Assembly: GCA_030549495.1 (NCBI GenBank)
Contig: JAUIRK010001009.1
Coordinates: 1-64,000 of the forward strand
Origin: Nectonema munidae
Lineage: Eukaryota; Nematomorpha; Nectonematoida; Nectonematidae
Direction: 5' to 3'
Length of the DNA: 64,000 nt
The translations under genes and the position numbers were made by a program. Shown here one piece after another: positions 44,581 through 58,500 of this stretch (within the stretch, counting starts at the first letter, position 1; every line of letters begins with the position of its first letter). A model generated the notes under the pieces. That model was not told where the DNA came from and made no database searches. It saw only the letters and a program-made list of their open reading frames with translations.

Positions 44581-46756
44581 AAAAAGGTTCGGAATTTCTC
44601 ATATGAAGCAATCATTATAAAATCTAAGAATATTTCGAATCCATGAGTCTTTTTCAGCTTAATTAAGTCAAGCAGAAAGATGAGAGAACGGGTGGTGACG
44701 ATGCAAGGAAGAGATGTCTTGTGAGTGAAGATTTATCGTTCATATTATAGCACTTCAAACGCACCAATAATATTATACGTTCACAATTATTACTTTGAAA
44801 CAAAGGTAAGGAATTATAAACTTCCTATATTTTTTTGGCTATACCGCTGTTTTAAGTATTTATGTATTGTTTTTTTGTCAGGCGTGTATTAATACAAATA
44901 AATAGGAAAGTTTGTGTCAAGAATGTCAAAAAATGTATATGTATATGCATGTACAATTGGGCTAGCACAAAACCTAACCCTAACACTAATAGTAACCATC
45001 ACAATACGTTTCCAAAATTTTAGACATTAAGGTCCACCATGATTGGTTGCAAACTTATCAATCAAATATTATGCAAATTGCGGAATAAATTTGAAAAGTC
45101 AAAATCAACGGTAGAGTGAGTGAGTTGTGTTTAGACAAGTTTAAAAGCAATTTCGCATAGTAGCTTTTAAGTGCCTCTCTCCGTAAATAATGCACATTTT
45201 CCTGTTTTAAAGAGTATTCTCAAGGTTGAAATGTAAACATAGTTTGTTTATATAATATTATAAAAATATACAACACGCAGGCAAGGGATATTGCGGGAAA
45301 AACTGAATCGGCAAATCTAGACGCTTCCTCGCTGCTGATATTCTCAATCGCACCAACAACGCCTTAAAATTCGACGCCAAGCTAAACTCTTCAGTATTGC
45401 ATGCAATTAGCCAGCCAGCCAACTTAAATGTACGCACTATATCTTTTCACAGCCGCAATGCTTGGCAAGAGGATGGCTGCTGCTGGTAAATAAGAAAGAA
45501 GCCTGCTCTCCTCACTACCACGTTTCATATTTATTAATTTCTTCAATCTCTTCTTTGAATTATAGATGTACTAAGATCACTATCATTAACTCCTAATCTC
45601 ATTAATGATAATTGTTCTACGCTCTCAATGTAAGTTTTTTTAAGCAATCGTCCCGCAGTTTGTAGTGAATTGATCCCTTTTCCAGGCTTCTCCTTTAAAA
45701 AAGTAAGAGAAAAATTTATTCAGTTACAAAACATTTGGTGCGCCTAAGTGACAATGATAACGCTTAAGTTCTACATTAGAAGCTTCCTAGTTAAATTCTG
45801 TTGATATTAATATTGAGAGAACAATACCTTTTAATCGATAATATATAGTTTTTTTGACAGCCACCAGCTCTCTTTTCTATACTAAAGGTTTTTTTCCATA
45901 GTTAAGACAGGACCATCAACCTATCGCTTCAAAATTCCTTTATTGAATCCCCTTCCACTGAAATATAAGCATATGACACAATAGTGAAAGAGATTTCGAT
46001 TTTGGTGAAGAGATTCTATATAGATACCCAGAAAATAACGATCAATTTTAGATATAAAAAAGCTAAAATTCGTATAGGTGTGCAACATATATTTCAAGTA
46101 GAGATACAAAGTTTATAAAAATAAATCATAACTCTCGCAAACCTCCAACAATCTCAATAAGGTGTAAATTAGGGGGTAAAGCATTCAGTACTTTGGGGAA
46201 ACAAATTCAAAGATGTTTTTCCGGGCCACGCCAAGTAATTAAGAAGCTTTTAAATCTAAGTTGAACGTAGCGACATTAGAATTAACATTGAAATTTACGA
46301 GATAAACACGAAATGTAGCGATCACGCGGTAAGAAAGATGATAAAGATTGCGTAAAAACTACTCGATTTCACATTATAAACATAGTTTATTAATTTTCCA
46401 AATTTTCTATATTGTGAATAATAGCATATTTCACTAAATTATATTAAAAAATTTAAAATATATAAAAAAAAATGTCAATCAAGGAGGCGCTAAAATGTCT
46501 ATAACGGGCGATAGGTAGAAAAAATGTGAGAAACAGCGATTTAGGAGCAAAGAATGCAGCGAAAATCAAATCATATGTTGAAAATAAGTCACGTGAATTT
46601 GACTTTGAAAAGAAAAATCAAATGAGATAAACCTTTTAGAAATGTCCAGGCTAAAATATCAGTTAGTTGTTAGTATATTGCTCTATAGCTGACAACAAAA
46701 TAAGTGGTAAAAAGAAAAAGAGGAAAACATTAAAGCATATTTTTTCTGGTTTTAGT
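44581..46756. other. Intergenic with one GC-richer island
   Basis: About 45285-45490 is clearly richer in GC than its flanks. No frame in it is convincing. It could be an unrecognised exon or a noncoding gene. Confidence 0.35.
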
Positions 46757-46764
46757 TTAATTTT

Positions 46765-47762
46765 GGTACTTTCCTGTTTTGGCCCCGCCACTAATTTTTT
46801 CAATTTTCTGTTCCATAAACAATTCCATAAATGAATAATTAATAGTCTGGGTAATAATAAAACAATCTTATAAATAAACTATTTAAAATCACTCATTCGT
46901 AAACTTGACAGTGAAGAGAAATGCATCATTTATCTACAAGAGGTTGGAATCGTGCAGTTGAAGCAAAAATGTGCAAATGGACACTCAATGAAGTTAGTTT
47001 TTGGAGGAGGAAAGAAGAATCGTTGGCGTTGTTACAAAAGGGGCTGTAGAAAAGAGAAAGAAGTACGAACAAATGATTGGCTTTATTCATGGGCGTATGA
47101 ACTGACTTCAATAAAATATTTCGAGAGCGAACTTGGAATGAATAAAAACACAACGGTTGACTGGAGCAATTACTTGAGAGAGGTATGTCTTTGGAAGCTT
47201 GTTAAACACCCTGTTGTCATTGGTGGACCAGGTATGCTTGTGGAGTTAGATGAAGTTTGCATTGTTTGCCAAGATAATCATGTTGGTCAAATTCTTCCAC
47301 AATAGTGGGTGTTTGGAGGTATTTGCATTGAAACCAAGGAAGTTTTCATGTTAGCTGTTGAAGATCGCACAGAAAGTACTCTAATTTTGCCTATCAATAA
47401 ATGGCTCAAGGTTTTCAAGAAGTATTGATATACCAACATCTGACGGTAAATCACAGTCAAAATTTTGTGAACAGTGGAACACATACCCAAAATATTGAAG
47501 ACTTTAGCAGAGAATATATTGAACGGATATTTAGCAGAGTTTCTTTGGCATCACTCATCTTCAATTACATTTGGTAATAATATATTTAACACAATTCTTA
47601 AGATATGGCTGCATTTTATCCACCCACAGATAAAATTTTTCTTTAGTTCTTTTTGTTTTCAATATACTTTTGTTGAAAAATTTTCTTGATTTAATAAATT
47701 TATGTTGTTCCGTATATTTTTTTAATTACCTTTAGGTGACGGGGTCAAAACAGGAAAGTACC
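46765..47762 (+). mobile_element. Merlin-type DNA transposon, second copy of the family
   Basis: Ends GGTACTTTCCTGTTTTGGCC (46765) and the complementary GGTCAAAACAGGAAAGTACC (to 47762), flanked by the identical 8-bp duplication TTAATTTT (46757-46764 and 47763-47770). At 998 bp it is longer than the intron 1 copy but still internally deleted. Confidence 0.93.
46890..47660 (+). pseudogene. Merlin (IS1016-like) transposase, broken
   Basis: RKLDSEEKCIIYLQEVGIVQ, CANGHSMKLVF and RWRCYKRGCRKEKEVRTNDW form the zinc-ribbon part. VVIGGPGMLVELDEV holds the first catalytic Asp. A stop follows GQILPQ, and the reading continues WVFGGICIETKEVFMLAVED in the same frame. The SDEWRAY segment is deleted. The C-terminus (NGYLAEFLWHHSSSITFG) is in another frame. 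Confidence 0.88.
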
Positions 47763-47770
47763 TTAATTTT

Positions 47771-48774
47771 GAGAGTGAATTTTTTGAAGAATAAAATTTT
47801 TCTAAAATAGAAACTTGCAAAATTTTACATTTCAAAATTTCAAACCTTCATCGTTTAACCGCCCTAAAATTATCACGAGACCACTTCCCTTCCATCAAAA
47901 ATTTAAAAGACCAAATTGAAAAATCGCTTTTTATATATTTAATTTCTCATGATTTTGTTTTTATTAAACTAAGTTGATATATCTTAAAAAATTACTCAAA
48001 ACTAAGCTGATTCTTGATATTCTAAAACGGGAATGGACGACTTGGACCAGTGGCTGCATTTTATAATTTTAAAAATGTTATTTAAAAGTATTTGTCGTAA
48101 TCTTTTCAGAAATTTCAGTTCAAAGACATCAACGTTTTGTCATGTTGGAAATAAACTTCAAGTCCTTATATTCTAAATTATTAACAATGAGTGTACAAAA
48201 ACTGTGAATAATTAAAAAATTAAATTTTTTGCCAAAATTATTGAAGGAGACATGAGTATATTTGCAACTAGGTAGACTTCAACGCGGCCCAAAGCTCAAA
48301 ATAGTAGGCAATCTCTGTTCAAAAAAAATATCATAATTTTTATAAGATAATACAAAATGGAATGACATTTAAAAATCAATAATAACTTTTTTTGAAAAAC
48401 TTGTTAACCACAGCAAAAGTAGGGTGAAAAATATTTCAAAGTTTCTTCATTCATTTTTCATTAAAGTCTGAAATAGCATTTAGAATTCTCGCGTCTACCA
48501 AAAGTAGTATTTGTGGGCAAAGATATAAAAAAATATTGTTAATTTTTGGAAATATATAAATTCTGAAGGTCAGAAAAGAATTTTAAGATGAAAGTAGAAG
48601 GTTTTCGTGAAACGTGTTCGCTCTCTATGCGCAAAATAGGGTTTCACATATTACTAGGAAGAGTAGAATGAGTATAGTAATAATAGTAAACAGTAGTGAT
48701 GTATTGATTAGGTCTGCATCAGTATCGGAAAATTTTCACTGTTCACCGATTTTATCAGCCGAACCAATTAGACC
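47771..48774. other. Intergenic, no gene seen
   Basis: AT-rich; nothing that I can support. Confidence 0.5.
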
Positions 48775-49560
48775 AGCGTTTCTCAACCGGGGTTACGCGT
48801 TGTGTCGCTAGGGGTTCCACGAGATAAAGTGAGATAAGCGGATGTACTTTGTTATAAAGCGCTGACTATCTAAACTATTACAAATTATTTACTATTAGAT
48901 TTAGAAATCAGATTTATAAACAATTCATAATATGAATATAATTTACATGTTTCGTTTGAAAGATTAATTGGGGATTTAATTAGTCAATATATTTAGAACA
49001 AATAAAATTACTTTGTCGGTTTCTTAGCTAGTTTGATTAGATATAGTTGGTTTACTGTTCTATTTAATTAAATATTTGTTTAATTTATTAGTCATTACCA
49101 TTTCAAAGCCATGTTTAATTAATCTTTTATTTAAAAAAATGAAAGTTTTTTAATTGAATTATTATTATTTATCAGCGTTCCCTCCACCGATGTTACGCAA
49201 AAACTCCCTAAGGATTTCGGGAGAAATAGTAAGGTATTTTTACGTCTAAGTTTAGATGCTTTTAATGAAAACTAGTAAGAATCTTATCTAGCACTAATAA
49301 TGAGAAGTTTTCTCAAACTAGTATTAATCATATTTTTTTTCACCGAAGTTTACGTTTTAATTATCTTATATCTTAAGAATGACAAAATTGAAGCAAACTT
49401 TTAAGGCCTTTTTTTCATTAGATTAATTGAGAATCCTTTTTTGTCTTTAATCTAATTACATTTCTTCTACTTTGTTAAAAATTTACGAAAATATTTTTGC
49501 GCAAGGTTCCTTGAAAGATTTACCATATTCCAGGGGTTCCGCAAAAGTCATTTCTTCCAC
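48775..49560. repeat. Possible decayed hAT-like element
   Basis: CAGCGTTTCTCAACCGGGGT at 48775 and AGGGGTTCC at about 48809 and 49532 recall hAT short-element ends (TTCTCAACC, GGGGTTCC). The two GGGGTTCC copies are in the same orientation, so a complete inverted pair is not shown. Confidence 0.4.
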
Positions 49561-52521
49561 TTTGAATATCTCTATATGTCTACTACTTTAACGTAGTTTG
49601 TTGCACAAGTTTACTCTGCTAGAAGGAACCATGCGAGACAAGCTCAGGCTTTTACATTAATAGAGACTTTTATTATCAAGCCATCAATGCAAAATACTAA
49701 AAATTTTTATTCATACTTATAATTATTTCTTAGTATCGAAATCGCCATCGGTAAAAGAAATTGTAAACAGTATTTCTAAAAAGAGTAGATGATACAAACA
49801 GAGCACGTATTAGGTCTTGGTTCAAATTTTATGCGCATTAAGAACACATTCAAGAGAAGAAGAGTTTGCGTAAAACTATGCTTGACGTGCAAACGTGTGA
49901 AAATTCATTAAACAAAAAGTAGGCAGCTATAATGTATCCAAGTTTACTGCTTCCCAGCATTTTGTATTAAAATTTGAAAATTATTAAAAGTATCTGATTT
50001 TAAGAGTCATGCCAAGGTTTTTTAAACAGCTATCCCATCTTTTGGACAAGTAGAGAGTACTTTGAGATAATATCTTATATATAGTCAGTTCAAGCGCGTA
50101 TTTCTTGTAAGTTTATATTTCCTTATTATATCAATTTTTAAAGTTGAAAAATACAAAATTTTATTTTTATTTTTTGCTTTAGATAAATTGGAATTCATAT
50201 TAAAAATAAAAGTACAAAAATGATAGAAAGTGTATCAAAATTTCAAGAAGAAAAGATGTTCTTTAAATTGCAAAAAATTTACGATCTCAACAGTAACGAG
50301 AAAGACGCCATAACAACTGCGGCAAATGTTAAATCGCGCAAAAATTCATCATGCATTAAAGTTTGTGAGAGTAATCATGGAGCACATAACAAAGATGATT
50401 GCATCTTCACGCCACGAGAAAATGTCAGGCCAATCAAAATGGAAGAAGAATGCGTGCTGCAACACGAATGCTTGATCTGCAAACAGTTAATCAATTTGTA
50501 TTGAAAGAGAAGTTGTTAAAAGTGGCACATTAAGAACAAGTTTTTAAAACAGTGTTCTTTTGGAATGCACAGCGAGTTGACCAACTTTACACACCAATCT
50601 AGCAAGCGTACTTTGAAAACACTACTCAGTACCTACTACACGCGATTTAGTTGGAAGTTTTAGCAGGGCATCATCTGATTCAAAGTTTTTGTTGGGAGTG
50701 GAAGTGCTGGAAGTTTGGCGAGTATTTCCAGGAATATTCTTGTGATCAACTTTATTTCATAAATAACCTGATTGATCTAAACACAAGAGAAGTGTGGAAT
50801 GAGTAAAGGCAGGGAATCAAAGTTAAATGGCATACTTTGTTAAATGTAGCCACCTTTCCTAAAGTTGGGTTTTTAATCATTGCGACTAAATTTTGTGAAA
50901 TCAAATTCAATTCCTTCAAACATAAAGAAATGTCTTTAAATTCTGAATCCGCCTAAATATTTAAGATTAAATAAATTATACATTTTAAAAATTGTTGCAT
51001 TCATAGTTGATAGATTAAAAATAAACGCGTAGACACGCTCTTTGTTGCCCGACGTTGCAAAAACCCAACATAAAAATGTTTATCACTTCGATCTAACGTG
51101 GTGTTTTGGTAACGCATAGAAAACCGCTGAAAAATCAAAAAAAAAATTAAAGAATGAACTTTTTAATTGCACAAATAGTTTGCAAAGGAACAATACTCAG
51201 TTTATGAGTTAAAAGTTTTTAGCAATTTTTTTTCTCTTGTTAAAAATTAATTGGGGAAAGTGATCATTGGCTAAATTTTTAAGTCGTTAAGTCAATTTTT
51301 GCAAGATTTATAGATCAATGGCGCTACAGTTATAATATTTGAAACAAAAATGTTGATATTGCATAATTATAATATAAGTGGTGTGAACAGTGGCAAAAAA
51401 TTATATAGAAATGAAATTGCAGTCCCAAAATTACAAATAGATAGATGCGGGGTCGAAAAACTATACGGAAAAGTATGTCAATGCCATTTTTTATTTTCGA
51501 GAGGAACAAATTGAAATCAAAAATGATATAAACTTTGTAAAAAGGGTAAATGATTGAAAATTGGAGAATTATACAATTTACGTAATCGTTTACCTTTTGG
51601 CAAAATATTTAAAATTTAGAGGATTATTATGCTTCAAAAACAAATTCGCGAATAAACATTTCTCAAATTGTAAATATTTAGCTTAAAAAATTTAGTTTTT
51701 ACTTGTTGAGTACTTAATATCGAAATTAGGGTTGTTTTTAATTTTATATATCAAAGATTTTAAATGTTATAAAAAAAATTGAAACTCTGAAAATTAAGTT
51801 CGCGGAATTAAACTCCTAGAGAAAATATATCATTACACGTGAAACAAATATTGTTACTTTTGTGAAAATGATATTTGAGGGTTTGTTTTTTGAGCATTTA
51901 TACAGGGCCAAAAATAACAATGAAAATTGGGCGAACGAGAAAGTTTTTAATTTGGAATGAAATTTAAAAAAAAAAGCATTTTGAGTAAACATGCTTAAAT
52001 ATTTCAATTAAAATATCTAGAAACTTTGGTAAAACGAGGATGCTATATAAAATATATTACGTAAGAAGTCAAGACTTTATCATAAGAGAAAAAATACTAT
52101 AGGTATGATCCACCGAAATTTTAGGATATCACTGTAGGCAACCTATTATGCTTCATTCACAAACGGAGAATACGCAATTACGACCAAAATAGTTTTTTCC
52201 TATAAAAGAGTTAATAAAAATTCTACAACGCGTCCAATTCCCCTTTTCGACTTTCCACCAAGATTATTTATGCCCCACAACATTCTTTGCATTTCAATTG
52301 GCAATAGTGTTTGAAATAGAATAATGCGATATTTTTGCATTTAAATATATAAAATGACTTAACGCAATATATATAAATAGCACATATGCATGTATAAGCA
52401 AGCACATTCTGGACAAAACTTATTATTCTAGTCGCATACTTCGTCGTAATATAGATAGGTGCTTTACAATTAAAAACGCTGACAATATGCAGCGAATGAA
52501 AGAGCAATTAACTTTAAAGTA
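49561..52521. other. Region downstream of alpha-catulin, no firm gene
   Basis: A 94-codon plus frame (50220-50504) is lysine/glutamate rich with scattered cysteines (CLICKQ at the end) and no family match. The missing last exon(s) of the minus-strand alpha-catulin gene could lie here; I did not find them. Confidence 0.35.
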
Positions 52522-55500
52522 TCAAGAATACGGCAGTACATTCAAGTCAACGATATCGGCTAGGCTCTTCTGAAACTGGATGCAGAGGGAGACGATGTCT
52601 TGGGCAGCGGAGAAAAGAGTGTGCGTGGTTGAAAGGGGGCCATCGCCCTTCGTAAACAGGTAGATGGAGAAGGCGAGCTCGGAAAGCTGCTTAAGCTGGC
52701 AACAAATGTCACTGCAATTCAGGGATAATATGCTTTGGGAATCACAGAGCATCTCTATCTCCAGTGAGTCAAGTTTCAGGTTCAAGCCGACCTGGCTCAT
52801 TTTTACGTCATCCTAAATGAAGTGAGGTAGCTTAAAGCATTTCAAAGCAAAAGTACACACAACGATTCAAGATATTCAACTTAAAAAGGTTTATTCATAA
52901 ATTTGTCAGCCATATTTAAGGCGCAATGTGAGCGATACTGTTAGGACTGTGAAATTGACAAAATTATGCTGATTCCTACGACAGAGTGAAAAAACTATTT
53001 AATAACAAAACCTACTACGCATTGCAAAGCATTCTTTATACAATAAAAATGTTGATAAGTAGTATATATGTATATATGTATATATATATGCAACGTTCTC
53101 ACAAGATATGATTAAAATGCCGAGTCGAAGGATTAAATATACATGCATGAGGTATGGACAAATAAAAATACAATCTATACTTTTATAGACAGTCTTGAAA
53201 TAAAAATTGGAGCAAACAGTGTAGACGATAAAGCTCATTTTTGCTTCAAATACAATTCCAAAAATGGTAAGAAAGAAAAAAGGCAAAATAAAATTTTAAG
53301 CATAAGGTTTTATCTTAAATTTGATTTTAGTTTTTCTTCAGAAGAAAAAAAACTTAAAAAACATAAATATTCAGATCAATGGCTCATCTTACATGTGAAA
53401 AGTTATTAATGCTGATCACGATTAAGTCCAATTAAGTTAGTACATAAAAAACATCTTAGCATATACAATATACATAGTTGGAAGAAAATTTTTTATGAAA
53501 TCAAATCAAACGAATGCTTCTTACTGTGAATAAGCAAAATTTGTATTCTCTTTACATAATAATGATATATCTATATTTTAGTATATCTCATTAAACTTTG
53601 TAATTTATCTTCTAAGTTGAGCATTTTTGTATTAGATGTTCAAAGCACTCAGACGCAAATGAAAAAATTATGCAATACGCTCCATTATCCTTTCACAGGA
53701 ATCCAGTAAATTAGTACGCTGTTTTAGACGACATTGAGTTTACTATGAGCGCGAAGTTGGTGAATCATGCAAAGGATGAAAAAACGTGAGCATACTTGAG
53801 TTTGTAGAAATGTGTCTGTCTTAACGCTTTTACTAGTCGTTCCATGCTTCTAAACAAAAATATAACCAATGTGATTGGATGGGATTGAAAAGATAAAAAC
53901 AATTTATTTAAATTATTTAATAATTTTTTCCAAGATTTTTCGGTCTGTACATAGCATATATATATATATAAATGGTATTGGTTGGGACGATTCTAGATAA
54001 TGATTATTATCATTCAAATTCTTTGAATTTTATATTTGCAACTTTAATTCTGATTCTGATTCTCAAAATCCAATTCTAATTCTGAATCTGTTAATGTAAA
54101 AAAACATATTTGTATTATTGGATCAAATGCCTGTTCATCCATGATTCGCTGAAATACGCATATTGTTGTTTGTCATAGCTGTCAACTACTAAAGGGCAGG
54201 GGTACATCATGACTTCTGAATCCTTCTCTACACGTGGTTTCTACAGATTGTCATCTGATTGTATTGCGTCTATAGCTTACAACTGTCGAGTTCAGTTCTT
54301 ATGTTTTCAAGAAACTCTGCTGGTTCTCCTGATGTATACCAGCAAAGCTTCTAGCATTACAATTATTGAGAGAATCTGATTTTTAGGGTTCTCTAGATCG
54401 AATTCTGATTTTGGAGTTTTTTAAAAAATGATTATGATTTTAGCATTTCTGTGATTCTCGTTAGAATCAGAATCGACCGTATCTCTAAACCTAACACAGG
54501 CAAAAATTTATTTTTTTAACTCATTAATTTTCTGGTTGGTGTTTGTTTAATAGGTTTTATGAATATGCTTTTAAAATATAAATCATAGCCTGCGTTAGGT
54601 GTAATACCATTTATATGTAATGCAACCCGAAAATTTTGGACAAAATATCTTTCTATAATGCCACCGATTAAAAATAGTATTGTTTTAAGTTGACTATTGA
54701 AAGCATCCAAATGTATAAAAAAACTATATAATTAAAAGCAGAGGAAAATTTTTTTATAATCAAAATTCATGTTAACTGAAACAGTTTCTTATTGGCTAGC
54801 GGGTTTGTCTTAGCAAGATCTAAAACAACAATGGAGCTTTAATTAATACAGCTGTTAAATGGTTGTCTAAAAGTAAAAAATACACACTCCAGGACGAGGT
54901 AGAGAAAGGTAGAAATTTTTGGAGAAGAATTCTTTAGGCTTCAAATAAGCACTGCAGTCGTTGAGGAGTTGCTGAAATTGGGAGACGTGGTTGAGCCAAG
55001 AATCCGTGAACAAAGAAAAATTGGCTTTTGTCAGACTGCATTGCGGGTGCTTGAAAAGAATGGAAGCAAAACACACGACACACTCCCCGTAAAAAGCGAA
55101 GGAGTTTGTGAAAAACTCATTAGTGAGCAGAAGAGGACTCAGAAATGCACTTATAACTTGCTTCACAAAGGAACACGCCTAAATGAGAAGAGGGGCGTTC
55201 TTATATTAATACTATTAAACACATTAATCTTTGGAGGGCCGGAATTTGGAAGACGAATCGCGTGATTTCTTTTTATATGCAATCTCATATGTTTAAAACA
55301 CGAATTCCTTTTCTTGGCACCTAATGCCACAATGGCCTTCAAAGAGTTTTAAAATACACAACGGCGTACAGATTACTTTACATATAGGGTAAAACGTCTC
55401 TATGTTAAAGAGCCTGGAAACTTGATAAAAGTATTTTTGTTCGCTAGATTACGCTATCATCTCATTATCAGTGAAAACATTCAGTCAAAAAAAATTATTT

Positions 55501-58500
55501 GAAACTCAATGAACTCCTTCCTCTTCAAAAAGTCCATCATGGTTTGGGTGTGTAAATTTAGTTTACTTTCACAACAGACGCGATGAGTAAGTGTAAATGA
55601 TACCGTATGGCACTGCTGGCTCAATGAGTAGGCTTTCACTAATGGCTTCAAATTCTCAGTTCAAAATAAAACTGTTCATTATTCGCTATAAGGGGATTTA
55701 AAAATGTAATCACCTACAAAACGTGTTCACTAATGCAGGTTTTGCTGTAAACTTCTCAACATTAAAGAGGTGGGACGAAAGGCACAGAATCACTAGCACG
55801 ATAGACAATAAAAATAAGAAAATTCCAATATACAAATCTGAAGAAAATAGATCATCCCAAAAATTAAATGTGCAATAAATCAAAGACTTCATGGGTTATT
55901 TACAATTAATACCTACAAAAAAATGAAAACAAGTAAGTGTATACTTCGATGAAGGAATCCTTTTGCTCAGAGAATAATTCAATCACTTTGTTCAACTCTT
56001 TGGAACTTTGATGTACGCATGCTTCGCGAATTCTTTCAATAAAGTGTGCGTGGTTGCTTTTGGATAATAAATCCTGTCCAAGGTTAAGGCTTGCTTTCTC
56101 AAGCTAAAATTAGTATAAGTAGCAGTCGATGACAATTTTGCGTTAAAGTACTTTTGCAAAAGTGGATCAGGAAGGGGAGATCAATCATTTTTAAGTTTAG
56201 GGTATTTCCCGCTTGTTTAACACAAAATCTTGAGAGAAAAAGCAAAATATTTTTCTTTTGAAAATGCACAAGTTAAAACGCTTAGAAGCACAAAATAAAA
56301 CAAACTAAATGGTAAGGTTAGATACAAAGGAGAAAAGTATCGTAACTTTATGTTTGTAATTAAAGAATTGTTCGATAATAATAATTAACATTAATATTAT
56401 TAATATAATATACACTGAATTTAAATACATTTAAAAATAAGAAAAACTCTATAACTGAGTAATTAGTAAAAACAAAGCATTCTAAATAAACTAACTGATC
56501 AAACTAATTGATTAAAAAAATATCAAACATAACAACTAACAAAGTACACAAATTAGCAGGAAGTCAACAAGGAAATGGAGTAGCTGAAGCAAATCTGCAT
56601 TAATTCATTATATTTCGCGTCTACTCTTTCATAACCATTTTGAAAGCTAGCTCCGTCAACACATTTAGACTTGAAAAGGTGAAGTGTCAGAAGAGTCTTA
56701 GATAGCACATGCCGCCTCACTTCAAAAACCGTTGGCTGCAAAGACCAACTAATTAATGATAATGAATAAAATTGAATAATCTTAAAATATTTACAGAAAG
56801 TCATAAAAAGCAAAATGATTCAATTTACTTTAAATTAATTAATATTAAAAACAAGATTACTAAAAGCAAAAAAAATTTTGGAATCACGAAAAGTAGGTGG
56901 TGAAAATAATGTTGAAAAATTAAACATAAACGCGAATCCATTTTTATGGAAAAATTACAAAATTTGAAGTTTAAATTATTGCCTGTTTTTTGAGAGAAAA
57001 AATTTGTTTGTTGATATTTAGTAGAGATTTTGAGTGTTCATCCATGTCAAAATCTTCTTCACACTTCTATAAAAAATGATTGTTAAGAGAAATGAAATGA
57101 TGGCTAAGGCAAATTATTATCAAAAGTATACTTTCGTATTGGATTGAAGAAGAAGAAGATCGATTGTGGATTTGATAAGATTAATTTGAGACAAAATTTC
57201 CTCTCGATGCGAATCCAAAATTGCAGGAGAATCCGTGAATTCTTGAACACAATCAGAGAGTTTTTCAAAAAAATATGAAAGAGATAGGATGTTGGAATCA
57301 TTGGATTCTTGAATTAATTTTATTTCTTGCTAAAACGTCCATTTTATAAACAGGAAGAGAGTTGAAATAATAAACGAACTTGAAACTGCAGGATGTAATA
57401 TGCAGCTGAGCCAACGTCCACAGAATTAAACAAAGCATCCGTATCATATTTGAAATTCAAAGACACCTTAAAACAGTTCGATTGGCAAATTTATATTCTT
57501 TTTAATAAAGGTATATAAAAAATGCCCACGAGGGTTTTTGAGGGCGTGAACACACACAATAGATTGTATGAGAATTAGCAAAGAGGGGTGATACCAAATA
57601 CAATATAATTTTTTTCGATTCGTTCCAGTTACATAACTGAAAATAGGCATCATTTATTAGCAACAAAAAATTTTAAGTGTATATTTTAAATAAAAAAAGA
57701 TGGTCAGTAAGTTCAATGCTAAAATAGATGGCAATATCAAGAAGTAGATGACAGATCTGAAAAAGGAAGTTGAACTTTTGAAATTTAATCAATTAATTGA
57801 TCATATGAAAAGGAGATAGAACATGCAAGAGCAATGCAGTCGACGTAACAATCTGCGTATATATGGTTTGGAAGTTGAGAATGAAAGTAACATTAACGGA
57901 AAAGTCTTACACTTCTTGAATTCTATGATGAATTTGAATAAGTCCAATTTAATTAAGCATAAGAATTCAATTCATATTATAATTAAACTTGCTAGACATG
58001 ATTAAAGATAACATTTTAAAAATAGAAAATTACTGAAATGCTCCAAAGTTTATCTGATTAGTTTTAATTTTAATCTATTGATGTGTAAAAAATAATAAAT
58101 ACTTTGATTATGTAGCAACTTGCTATGATGGTATTATGTTTGGAATAAATAGTTTCTCATTAAAGATATTTGCCAATCTTTGATTATAAAATATATAACC
58201 CTCTCAAATGTACTAAATGTTTCTTTTTCTGCTTTCTTTCTAACACCTTGATTTTCAATCCTGTTTTCTGATACTCTCATATATAAATAATTTTAATCAG
58301 TCATAGTGACCTATATTTTCTAGTTTGCACTCTAATTTCTTGGAGATATAGAAGTGAGTATTATTATATACATGATTTCAAGAAAGCTTTTAACTTTGAT
58401 TAGATCAGTCAATCTTGTCTTTAATATTAACATAAGACATTTAGATAAATTACAGTGAACAATTAAAATAGGCACACTTGCTCTAATTGCCAATTGACAG

